Origin: an uncultured Coprococcus sp.
GTDB taxonomy: Bacteria > Bacillota > Clostridia > Lachnospirales > Lachnospiraceae
Direction of reading: 5' to 3'
Length of the DNA stretch: 15,928 bases
Assembly: GCA_900557435.1 (NCBI GenBank)
Contig: USSH01000028.1
Coordinates: forward strand, 1-15,928
Shown in pieces: positions 1-6,637 of this stretch (its first letter is position 1; each line of letters begins with the position of its first letter). Made by a program: the position numbers and the translations under genes. Below the pieces are notes generated by a model, which saw nothing but the letters and a program-made list of their open reading frames with translations, did no database searches and was not told where the DNA came from.

Positions 1-255
1 CTTGCCATAACCTGTCAGAGTGAACTGAAAGTAGTATTTGTAAGAGTCCAGCTCCGAAAGCCTTGGAAGCATCGGTATGGGATTCTTTGTCCAGAACACA
101 ATGCAGTCAACAACCTCTGGCGAGAGGTCTATCCTGCTTATCTGATGCGCATTCATAGGGTTCCTCACATACAGGAATCCTTCCTTTATTCTATTAAAAA
201 ACCATTCCGAGTAAAATGTCGGTATATCCGTTCTTCTACTTGCACTGAGTATCAT
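1..255 (-). CDS. DUF1848 family protein, 5' part only (cut by window edge)
   Basis: An open frame of 85 codons runs from an ATG at 255 to the left edge with no stop, so only the N-terminal part is visible. It starts MILSASRRTDIPTFYSEW and later contains RNPMNAHQISRIDLSPEVVDC and VFWTKNP. I recognise these as the conserved N-terminal signature of DUF1848 proteins, which are usually close to 300 residues long and have no firmly assigned function. As I recall, the family carries conserved cysteines further on, but that part lies outside the window. A GGGGGA ribosome binding site sits 8-9 bases before the ATG. The gene is divergent from the sigma factor operon and has a plausible promoter of its own at 298-327. 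The family call is fairly sure; the function is unknown. Confidence 0.8.
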   Translation of the reverse strand, partial: MILSASRRTDIPTFYSEWFFNRIKEGFLYVRNPMNAHQISRIDLSPEVVDCIVFWTKNPIPMLPRLSELDSYKYYFQFTLTGYGK

Positions 256-297
256 ATTTCATTCCCCCGATCAATAGCTTTTCTGTCAACAGATTTA

Positions 298-327
298 AGT
301 ATAATATAACGCCCCGCCTGTTATCAA
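298..327 (-). promoter_or_regulatory. Predicted sigma-A-type promoter of the DUF1848 gene
   Basis: On the minus strand a -35 box TTGATA (322-327) and a -10 box TATACT (298-303) are separated by 18 bases. Each matches consensus at five of six positions. Transcription would start near 291, giving a leader of about 36 bases before the ATG at 255. A short perfect inverted repeat, TCTGT-CA-ACAGA (282-293), covers the predicted start point and could be an operator. The assignment rests on sequence matching alone. Confidence 0.5.
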
Positions 328-449
328 TATCTCAAGGCAAATCCTATTTTACATTTGATACATTTTTACACCGTATAAATTACGAAGTATTTCTCTATTT
401 GAACCTGATGAAAATTTTTAACTAGAAATTCACTAATTCATGTGATATT

Positions 450-478
450 TTGATATTTTGATTTGTTTTATATATGAG
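450..478 (+). promoter_or_regulatory. Possible promoter of the sigma/anti-sigma operon
   Basis: A TTGATA box (450-455) is followed after 17 bases by TATGAG (473-478), a four-of-six match to the -10 consensus. The area is very AT-rich and contains a short repeated TGATATTT motif, so chance matches are likely. Many ECF sigma factors transcribe their own genes from a non-standard promoter, which I could not identify with confidence. The interval 259-544 contains no supportable gene. Confidence 0.3.
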
Positions 479-530
479 AACTCAATTGAGAAGGAACATG
501 ATTCCTGATTCTCTCATACATACAGACCAC

Positions 531-547
531 GGAGGTGATGACACTTG
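531..547 (+). promoter_or_regulatory. Ribosome binding site that fixes a TTG start
   Basis: GGAGGTGAT at 531-539 is a near-perfect Shine-Dalgarno sequence followed closely by TTG at 545. The ATG at 538 lies inside this site and opens a frame that stops after 12 codons. The TTG is therefore the best start for the sigma factor gene. Confidence 0.8.
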
Positions 548-1018
548 AAGCAGCAGCAACTGCTCGATTTATATGACAATTATTCAGACAACGTGTTCCG
601 CCTGGCCATGAGTTTTCTCGGCAACACAGCGGACTCCGAGGACATTGTTCAGAATGTATATACTAAACTTATAGAAAGAAGTCCACATATATCAAAGGGC
701 AAGGAAAAGTCATATCTGCTAACGATGACAGCAAACATGTGCCGTAACCATCTGAAATCGGCGGCAAACCGTCTGAACAGCAGCTACGAAGAACTAGGCA
801 GCGATTCGATCGTGAGCGGATTCAATATCGAGGAACAGTCCATGTATGAGGCTCTGGGTAAACTGCCGGACTCATATCGTACTGTTCTCTATCTACACTA
901 CTATGAGGGATATACATTTGGAGAAATTGCAAAAATACTACATCTGTCACCATCTGCAATTTCAATGAGAGTATCCCGGGGACGAAAAGAATTAAAAGAA
1001 ATATTGAAGGAGGAATAA
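545..1018 (+). CDS. ECF-like RNA polymerase sigma-70 family factor
   Basis: The product has 157 residues, the usual size of a minimal two-domain (ECF) sigma factor. Region 2 covers about residues 8-60 (LYDNYSDNVFRLAMSFLGN, then SEDIVQNVY), the part that binds core polymerase and the -10 element. Region 4 covers about residues 104-155 and contains the helix-turn-helix YTFGEIAKILHLSPSAISMR followed by VSRGRKELKEIL, which contacts the -35 element. Regions 1 and 3 are absent, as expected for this class. The start is a TTG set by a strong ribosome binding site. The membrane protein gene begins three bases after the stop, so the two are almost certainly co-transcribed, as in sigma/anti-sigma pairs. 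The regulon and the inducing signal cannot be read from this sequence. Confidence 0.9.
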   Translation: MKQQQLLDLYDNYSDNVFRLAMSFLGNTADSEDIVQNVYTKLIERSPHISKGKEKSYLLTMTANMCRNHLKSAANRLNSSYEELGSDSIVSGFNIEEQSMYEALGKLPDSYRTVLYLHYYEGYTFGEIAKILHLSPSAISMRVSRGRKELKEILKEE

Positions 1019-1021
1019 CAT

Positions 1022-1903
1022 ATGACAAACAAAAACAAGATCAGCGATATTAATGACTTAAAAAACTCAAACTCAAATAATATGTCTGATGATTCTGATG
1101 ACAGAAAATTTACAGGTTTATACACTAAAACTATGGATAATGTGACAATGTCTCAGGAAAACAAGAACTCTATACGCGCAAAGCTTGCCGAGCAGTCTCA
1201 GACTGGCAGGTCTAGACAAAAACTCGTCCGCATAGGAAAGTATGCAGCCATTGCCGCAGCTGTGTGCGCCGTTCTCCTGTGCATCCCAGCGACAAGGACC
1301 ACTGTCTCGGCTGCCATTGACTACATTAAGCAGACATTCCACCTGGCAAATGGCACCGAGGTGACATACGAGGAAAACAGTGAGGGAAACTCCATACAGT
1401 TCACCATATCTACAGATGATGTCAACGGTTACACGAAAGTTGAAAATGGTCGTCTCTACCTTGTTCTCGGAGATACCAAAAAAGATATCACCGACCAATG
1501 CGGTCCTGACAAATATTTCCGTCATGAGATCAAGAACGCGGACGGCTCACACAGCGTCATTCTCATAGGCGGAACTCCTGAGAGCTGCGGCTGGGCTGAG
1601 CTCTTCTTTGACAAGAACGGAAAATATGTGTTCAACAGCATGAATGTTGAGGACTACAATGATCCATGGCTTGACGAAGCCTTGAATGCAGAGGACGTTG
1701 ACTGTGGCAACCCTTATCTGGATGATGAACTTGCACCTGATACTTCAACAGAGGATAACAACTCTGACTCGACCTACACCACCGCCACAACGGACGATGT
1801 ATATAGCGTAGATCAGTCTGCAGATGACATTGATTCACATACTACAGGACAGATCTCATCCGGCAATGCTGCTAATGGAAGTGCAACATATATAGAACAG
1901 TAA
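1022..1903 (+). CDS. Single-pass membrane protein, probable anti-sigma factor
   Basis: The product has 293 residues. Residues 1-70 are hydrophilic and end in basic residues (QKLVR), residues 74-90 form one hydrophobic transmembrane segment (AAIAAAVCAVLLCIPA), and the remainder should lie outside the cell. The outer part has a likely folded domain at about 100-210 with cysteines at 160 and 189. It is followed by a tail (about 211-293) rich in Asp, Ser and Thr that looks disordered. The gene has its own AGGAGG site, overlapping the 3' end of the sigma gene, and begins three bases after it. Position and topology suggest that the inner N-terminus holds the upstream sigma factor and the outer part senses a signal. 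I see no zinc-binding anti-sigma HxxxCxxC motif, so the role is inferred from context. Confidence 0.7.
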   Translation: MTNKNKISDINDLKNSNSNNMSDDSDDRKFTGLYTKTMDNVTMSQENKNSIRAKLAEQSQTGRSRQKLVRIGKYAAIAAAVCAVLLCIPATRTTVSAAIDYIKQTFHLANGTEVTYEENSEGNSIQFTISTDDVNGYTKVENGRLYLVLGDTKKDITDQCGPDKYFRHEIKNADGSHSVILIGGTPESCGWAELFFDKNGKYVFNSMNVEDYNDPWLDEALNAEDVDCGNPYLDDELAPDTSTEDNNSDSTYTTATTDDVYSVDQSADDIDSHTTGQISSGNAANGSATYIEQ

Positions 1904-1944
1904 TTTTTGCAGTAATTTTCCTCGAAAAGCCATATTAAAAACAA

Positions 1945-2067
1945 AAAGATACAAATTTTTCCTAAGCATACTTTTTTCGATCAAAAAGGGATAAATCATC
2001 AATTATTTACCTCATATTTATCCCTTTGTGATGATTTAACCTTGTCTTAGGAAAATTTTGTATCTTT
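1945..2067. repeat. 123-bp imperfect palindrome between convergent genes (bidirectional terminator or MITE-like element)
   Basis: The arms at 1945-1966 and 2046-2067 pair at 21 of 22 positions, with one T-T mismatch; each arm contains GATACAAA and CCTAAG or their complements. The 79 bases between them contain a second, crossing set of inverted repeats (1985-2037). The element lies between the convergent ends of the anti-sigma gene and hisF. On the minus strand it is followed by a T-rich run, TTTTTGTTTTT, so it could end the hisHF transcript; the plus-strand side is less T-rich. Its long matched ends also resemble a miniature inverted-repeat element, but I see no clear target-site duplication. 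Confidence 0.75.
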
Positions 2068-2121
2068 ATTTCTTCTATCATATATATTCAGGAAAATAAT
2101 CTCTGATATGTATCCATGTCG

Positions 2122-2145
2122 ATCATTCTGTGCCGTGAGAATGAT
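2122..2145 (-). other. Hairpin just after the hisF stop codon
   Basis: A perfect 8-bp inverted repeat (ATCATTCT and AGAATGAT) with an 8-base loop lies 11 bases beyond the hisF stop. No T-run follows on the minus strand, so it is not a standard intrinsic terminator. It could protect or process the 3' end of the hisHF transcript. Confidence 0.4.
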
Positions 2146-2155
2146 ATAGAAATCA

Positions 2156-2917
2156 CTACAGTCTCATAGGAATTCCCTTATCCTGAAGGTATCTCTTCAG
2201 ATCTCCTATCTCAAGCTCTTTATAATGGAACAGAGATGCCGCAAGTGCTGCGTCCGCACCACCCTCTGTCAAGGCATCATAGAAATGATCCTTAGTTCCC
2301 GCACCGCCTGAAGCTATGACCGGGATGTTCACGTTGTCTGCTATGGTTCTGGTGAGTTCTATGTCATATCCAGCCTTTGTTCCATCGCAGTCCATGCTGG
2401 TAAGTAATATCTCTCCTGCACCAAGCTCTGCGGCCTTCATGGCCCACTCGACTGCATCTATTCCGCAATCGATACGTCCACCATGCTTGTATATATTCCA
2501 GCCGGATCCGTCATCGCGCCTCTTTGCATCGATGGCAAGCACAACGCACTGACTTCCGAACTTATCCGCTGCATCTGCTATGAGTGTAGGGTTATCTATA
2601 GCTGCTGAGTTCACGGATATCTTGTCCGCACCCTCTCTGAGTATCGCCTTGAAATCATCCACCGTTCTGATTCCGCCGCCCACTGTAAATGGGATGAATA
2701 TTGTCTCAGCAACACGTCTTACCATATCAACCACAATATTTCTCTGATCTGATGAAGCTGTTATGTCAAGGAATACTAGTTCATCAGCTCCCGCCTTATC
2801 ATATGCTGCACCAACTGCAACAGGATCTCCGGCATCTGTAAGATTTACAAAATTTACACCCTTTACAACTCTTCCGTTCTTAACATCAAGACATGGTATT
2901 ATTCTCTTTGTATGCAT
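2156..2917 (-). CDS. hisF: Imidazole glycerol phosphate synthase cyclase subunit HisF
   Basis: HisF uses ammonia from HisH to convert PRFAR into imidazole glycerol phosphate and AICAR, a central step of histidine synthesis that also feeds purine synthesis. The 253-residue product is the normal length for this TIM-barrel enzyme. It starts with the family signature [20 protein letters not shown]. The two catalytic aspartates are present at 11 (PCLDV) and 130 (LAIDAKR), and the phosphate-binding loops VGGGIRT and ASGGAGT are intact. Its ribosome binding site, TGGAGGTG, lies inside the last codons of hisH, and only three bases separate the two genes. The subunits should therefore be made together. 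A convergent palindrome lies downstream. Confidence 0.97.
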   Translation of the reverse strand: MHTKRIIPCLDVKNGRVVKGVNFVNLTDAGDPVAVGAAYDKAGADELVFLDITASSDQRNIVVDMVRRVAETIFIPFTVGGGIRTVDDFKAILREGADKISVNSAAIDNPTLIADAADKFGSQCVVLAIDAKRRDDGSGWNIYKHGGRIDCGIDAVEWAMKAAELGAGEILLTSMDCDGTKAGYDIELTRTIADNVNIPVIASGGAGTKDHFYDALTEGGADAALAASLFHYKELEIGDLKRYLQDKGIPMRL

Positions 2918-2920
2918 GCT

Positions 2921-3532
2921 CTACACCTCCAGGTCGATAAAATTCTTCAGTATCTTAAGTCCAACCTCTGAGCTCTTCTCAGGATGGAACTGACATGCAA
3001 ATACATTGCCGTGCTCCACAGATGCATGAATCTGAGTTGAATAGAATGTGGATGCTGCCACATCCTCTGGATTCTTCGCTTTCAGATAATAGGAGTGAAC
3101 GAAGTATACATATGGGTTCTCCGGAAGTCCCTTGAAAAGTCTTGCCTTTGGATTTATCTCAAGATTATTCCATCCTATCTGCGGTATCTTAAGTCCCGGC
3201 GCATCCGGTATACGAAGAATCTCGCCGTCTAAGATTCCAAGTCCTGTTGCCTCTGGCGACTCCTCGCTGGTCTTGAACAGAAGCTGAAGTCCAAGACATA
3301 TTCCAAGAAATGGCTTGTCTGCATCCACAACATCATAGATGACATTCTCAAGTCCATACTCCCTGATCTTATTCATGGCGTCTCCGAAGCTTCCAACTCC
3401 CGGAAGTATCACCTTGTCGCTCGCCATGATCACATCTCTGTCTCTTGTGATGACAGCCTCCTCACCAAGATACTGCACTGCCTTCTCAACACTCTTTATG
3501 TTTCCTGCATCGTAATCCAAAATTGAAATCAT
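2921..3532 (-). CDS. hisH: Imidazole glycerol phosphate synthase glutaminase subunit HisH
   Basis: HisH is the class I glutamine amidotransferase subunit that hydrolyses glutamine and channels ammonia to HisF. The 203-residue product has the full glutaminase triad: Cys79 in [11 protein letters not shown], and His183 and Glu185 in [13 protein letters not shown]. The N-terminus [15 protein letters not shown] and the oxyanion strand region [10 protein letters not shown] are typical. A ribosome binding site, AAAGGAAAA, lies upstream of the ATG. The gene heads a two-gene unit with hisF. Other his genes are not next to it, so the pathway must be encoded elsewhere too. The 105-base gap upstream holds a weak promoter-like pair (ATGACA, 17 bases, CATAAA on the minus strand) and no recognisable T-box leader. 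Confidence 0.97.
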   Translation of the reverse strand: MISILDYDAGNIKSVEKAVQYLGEEAVITRDRDVIMASDKVILPGVGSFGDAMNKIREYGLENVIYDVVDADKPFLGICLGLQLLFKTSEESPEATGLGILDGEILRIPDAPGLKIPQIGWNNLEINPKARLFKGLPENPYVYFVHSYYLKAKNPEDVAASTFYSTQIHASVEHGNVFACQFHPEKSSEVGLKILKNFIDLEV

Positions 3533-3637
3533 CTGTTTTTTCCTTTCAAGTCAAGCACTTTTTGAGATACTAATTTATGTATTAAGAATGGATAAATGTC
3601 ATTTCATTACTTTTATGTACTCTTTGTTACATTTCAT

Positions 3638-3901
3638 TTATCTGTCACTGTAGTGATATCTGCAAGCAAGAATATATACATTGTAATCGTCTATCTTGTA
3701 TATTATTCTGTCCTTATCATTTACCCGTCTGCTCCAAAAACCAGCCAGATTTCCAGTTAATGGTTCAGGCTTGCCAATACCTTCATTTCCATTTCTGCAT
3801 ATATCTTCTATAAGACTATTTATTTTCTTTAATGTCTTTTTGTCTTCCGTCTGCCAATAAACATAGTCTTTCCAACCATTATCAGTAAAGACCTTATTCA
3901 T
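3638..3901 (-). CDS. yoeB: YoeB-family ribosome-dependent mRNA interferase toxin
   Basis: YoeB binds the 70S ribosome and cleaves mRNA in the A site when it is not held by its antitoxin. The 87-residue product shows the family pattern throughout, including a GIGKPEPL loop, a WSRRVN segment and a C-terminal RYHYSD. The residues known to be needed in E. coli YoeB align at the same numbers here: Glu46, Arg65, His83 and Tyr84. The toxin is therefore predicted to be active. Its ATG overlaps the last 8 bases of the antitoxin gene, which couples their translation and keeps antitoxin output ahead of toxin. No clear terminator follows before hisH. Confidence 0.93.
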   Translation of the reverse strand: MNKVFTDNGWKDYVYWQTEDKKTLKKINSLIEDICRNGNEGIGKPEPLTGNLAGFWSRRVNDKDRIIYKIDDYNVYILACRYHYSDR

Positions 3902-4160
3902 CCGCAGATACCTCCGTCAGATCATGAACAGCAAAGTTTCCCTTTTCAAGCTGTGCTTTCGATTCCATCAGCCAATCATAATTGGCTTTATCCCCCATTA
4001 CATACACATTTTCCATCAGATTATTATATGCCTCTTCAGACAGCATAACAACATTTTTATTATCCTTACGAGTTACGATCATTGTTTCATAATCATCTGT
4101 AACTTTATCCATATACTTTTTCATATTATCGCGTAAGTTTGTATAATTAACAGCTAACAT
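3894..4160 (-). CDS. yefM: Phd/YefM-family antitoxin
   Basis: The 88-residue product starts MLAVNYTNLRDNMKKYMDKV, the DNA-binding N-terminal domain of Phd/YefM antitoxins, and includes the conserved VTRKDNKNVVMLSEEAYNNL segment (about residues 30-49). The acidic C-terminal part (about 55-88) would be the toxin-neutralising tail. An AGGAGGTG ribosome binding site (4166-4173) precedes the ATG. The gene is first in the operon and overlaps yoeB by 8 bases. It is expected to repress its own promoter, alone and more strongly with YoeB, through the inverted repeats at 4182-4226. The family call is firm; symbol use follows the E. coli pair. Confidence 0.93.
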   Translation of the reverse strand: MLAVNYTNLRDNMKKYMDKVTDDYETMIVTRKDNKNVVMLSEEAYNNLMENVYVMGDKANYDWLMESKAQLEKGNFAVHDLTEVSADE

Positions 4161-4181
4161 AAGAACACCTCCTCTTACTTA

Positions 4182-4231
4182 TGTACAGTTTTCTGTACTT
4201 ATATTGTACTGTACAGAAAACCGTACGTCAA
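4182..4231 (-). promoter_or_regulatory. yefM-yoeB promoter with overlapping palindromic operator
   Basis: On the minus strand, -35 TTGACG (4226-4231) and -10 TACAAT (4203-4208) are 17 bases apart, each a five-of-six match. Two 16-base arms, 4183-4198 (GTACAGTTTTCTGTAC) and 4211-4226, are inverted copies with one mismatch, spaced by 12 bases. One arm covers the -35 and spacer side and the other the transcription start area, with the -10 box between them. Two exact TGTACA hexamers occur at 4182-4187 and 4210-4215; that hexamer is the core recognised by the E. coli YefM repressor. The overlap with the promoter fits autorepression. Confidence 0.85.
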
Positions 4232-4290
4232 GCATCTATATTATCTTATGCCCATGTTATAATAGATATTCTGCTCTCGCATGTAATTCT

Positions 4291-6567
4291 TTAGAACCTC
4301 AGCTTGCTTCCCTTGCCGCCACGCTTGCCCGGTTTAACTCTGGTGAAGATTATCTCGTTGTCGCCAACCCTGAAGGTATCCTTTGTACTTCCCACAAATA
4401 CCGACTCAAGGACATCCTCGCCCTCGAGATTTATAAGCTTTACTCCTGCCGCGCCCTTGCCCTTTTCAGGGATCTCGGAAACGTCAACCCTTATATAATA
4501 GCCCTTCTCGGACTGGGCAATAATAAAATCGCCATCAGAAAACTTGCCGATATAAATAATGTCGTCACCAGCCTTTGAAGCATTTGCGGCACGCCTTGTG
4601 GTGTCAAATGCTGAACCGTCGACTACCTTGGCAAGTCCCTGCCTGCTGACGAACAACAGCTTGTCTGTCACAAAATGCTCTATGCAGTCCATGAACAGAA
4701 TGTTCTCGTCACCGTTCATATTGCAGAACTCGAACACCTGGATTCCCTTGTCGGCAAGACGTCCTATGAGGCTTCCGCCGCCCTTCTTGCTGGTGTTCTT
4801 CTTCGCCTGAAGCTTGATGATGTCGGCAACCTTGATGGTATACACCTGATTATTGTCTGCAAATACCGCTATCCTGTCAAGATTCTGACACTTCACCGCG
4901 AATCTGTAATCACGGTTTATCTGCTCTATATTCTTCTCGTATACATTTGCATCTACAACCTTGATGTAATAGAATCTGTCGAGAAGTACAGCCACTTCTG
5001 TAGCCACGACCTCTGCCTTCTTCACAACGACTGTTCCATAATTGTGGATCTGAGTTCTTCTAGGTATGGCATATTTTGCCTTTATCTCAAGCATGTCATC
5101 TATCATTTGCTGCTTCATGGCATCCCTGGACTCCATGAGCCTTGTATACTTCTTGATAAGCTTCTCAGCGTCAGAAAGTTCCTTCTTGAGGGCATTGATC
5201 TCCAGGCCTATGAGCTTCTGAAGTCTCATGGCAAGTATCGCATCCGCCTGCTTCTCTGTGAAACACAGGAACTTTGCGTCCGCCTCTGAGCCTTTGAATC
5301 TGAACTTGACATTAGATGTATCGCCGTGCATGAGACACGCCTTGGCATCCGCAACCTTTGTACTTCCGCGGAGTATCTCTATGATCAGGTCTATGCAATC
5401 GACAGCTGTGAGGAGTCCCATCTTGATCTCTCTGATCTCCTCCTGCTGTGCAAGAAGCTTTCTGTACTTCGTGTCATACAGACCATACTTGAAGTCTGTG
5501 TACACCTTAAGTATCTTCTTGAGTCCCATGACCTCTGGCTTGCCGTTGTTGATACAGTTGATATTCACGCCAAATGTATCCTCAAGAGCTGCCTTCTTAT
5601 ATAATATATTTATAATGTTCTGTATCTCCTCGTCTGAGGTTCCCTTCTTCACATCGATACACAGGCATTCACCATTCTTGTCTCCTCTGTCAGCGATATC
5701 CACGACCGCAGGAAGCTCTCTATTTCTTACAAGTTCGGCAACGGTATCGAGGAACTTGGCGGTACCTCCGATCATGGTATATGGAAGCTCTGTGACACAG
5801 ATACTCTTTCTTCCGTATCCGATATCCCTGACCTCCACCTTACCGCGCACCTTGATCTTGCCAAGTCCTGTAGCATACACATTGTACAGTTCTTCTGGTG
5901 TGGCATTGATGATTCCACCTGTGGCAAAATCCGGGCCCGGCATGAGCTTTAACAAATCCTCAAGCTCTATCTCAGGATCATTCAGATATGCAACCGTTGC
6001 GTCTATGACCTCACCGAGATTGTGTGTAGGTATATTTGTCGCCATACCTACGGCGATACCTGTTGAGCCGCTCACCAGGATATTTGGCACCTGGAAAGGC
6101 AGGAACGTAGGCTCCGTCTCCGTTCCGTCAAAGTTCGGTATGAACTGATCCTTGAAGAACGGAAGATCCTTCATACACACATCCTCTGTGTACTTGGATA
6201 TACGCGCCTCAGTGTATCGCATGGCAGCCGCACCGGAACCGTCCACCGCGCCAAAGTTGCCGTGTGGGTCAACAAGTGGTATCGGCAGCTTCCAATTCTG
6301 CGCCATATTTACAAGTCCTTCGTATATGGAGCTGTCTCCGTGTGGGTGGTATTTACCCATTGTATCTCCGACTATTCTCGCACACTTTCTGTGTGGCTTG
6401 TCGGAGCCTGCAAGACCGTCCAGTGAATAAAGTATTCTTCTCTGAACCGGCTTTAGTCCATCCCTTACATCCGGGAGAGCTCTCTCTGTTATAACCGACA
6501 TGGAATAGTCCACATAGGACTGTCCCATCTCGCTCTCATAATCTACGTTTAATATCTTTTCCGACAT
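4291..6567 (-). CDS. parC: DNA topoisomerase IV subunit A (ParC/GyrA family)
   Basis: This is the DNA-cutting and rejoining subunit of a type IIA topoisomerase. The 758-residue product has the catalytic tyrosine at Tyr118 (AAMRYTEAR), the quinolone-resistance region [10 protein letters not shown] at 75-83 with the wild-type-like Ser80/Glu83 pair, and [14 protein letters not shown] at 171-184. A C-terminal beta-pinwheel occupies about 510-758. The Glu in the quinolone pocket and the shorter length favour ParC over GyrA, as does the lack of a proper GyrA box near residue 595, where SKKGGGS is found. A KRGGKG motif does occur at 748-753, near the end. The gene follows parE by 70 bases, with AAAGGGAT as ribosome binding site. 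Family certain, ParC rather than GyrA likely. Confidence 0.85.
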   Translation of the reverse strand: MSEKILNVDYESEMGQSYVDYSMSVITERALPDVRDGLKPVQRRILYSLDGLAGSDKPHRKCARIVGDTMGKYHPHGDSSIYEGLVNMAQNWKLPIPLVDPHGNFGAVDGSGAAAMRYTEARISKYTEDVCMKDLPFFKDQFIPNFDGTETEPTFLPFQVPNILVSGSTGIAVGMATNIPTHNLGEVIDATVAYLNDPEIELEDLLKLMPGPDFATGGIINATPEELYNVYATGLGKIKVRGKVEVRDIGYGRKSICVTELPYTMIGGTAKFLDTVAELVRNRELPAVVDIADRGDKNGECLCIDVKKGTSDEEIQNIINILYKKAALEDTFGVNINCINNGKPEVMGLKKILKVYTDFKYGLYDTKYRKLLAQQEEIREIKMGLLTAVDCIDLIIEILRGSTKVADAKACLMHGDTSNVKFRFKGSEADAKFLCFTEKQADAILAMRLQKLIGLEINALKKELSDAEKLIKKYTRLMESRDAMKQQMIDDMLEIKAKYAIPRRTQIHNYGTVVVKKAEVVATEVAVLLDRFYYIKVVDANVYEKNIEQINRDYRFAVKCQNLDRIAVFADNNQVYTIKVADIIKLQAKKNTSKKGGGSLIGRLADKGIQVFEFCNMNGDENILFMDCIEHFVTDKLLFVSRQGLAKVVDGSAFDTTRRAANASKAGDDIIYIGKFSDGDFIIAQSEKGYYIRVDVSEIPEKGKGAAGVKLINLEGEDVLESVFVGSTKDTFRVGDNEIIFTRVKPGKRGGKGSKLRF

Positions 6568-6637
6568 GATCTATCCCTTTCATCATACAAACTGTGAAAA
6601 CACGCTGTGCAGTATTTATCAAATATAACTCATACGC

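Noticed and set aside
493..497. GGAAC as an ECF-type -35 box for the sigma operon
   Set aside because: No matching ECF -10 motif (such as CGTC or CGTA) was found at 16-17 bases, and the pentamer is short enough to occur by chance.
3533..3637. A T-box or attenuator leader for hisH-hisF
   Set aside because: The gap is only 105 bases and shows no T-box sequence, no run of His codons and no terminator hairpin.
5228..6148. A 306-codon open frame on the plus strand opposite parC
   Set aside because: It lies wholly inside the coding sequence of a well-conserved topoisomerase gene, has no ribosome binding site or recognisable domain, and its Ser/Pro-rich text is what the reverse of this gene gives.
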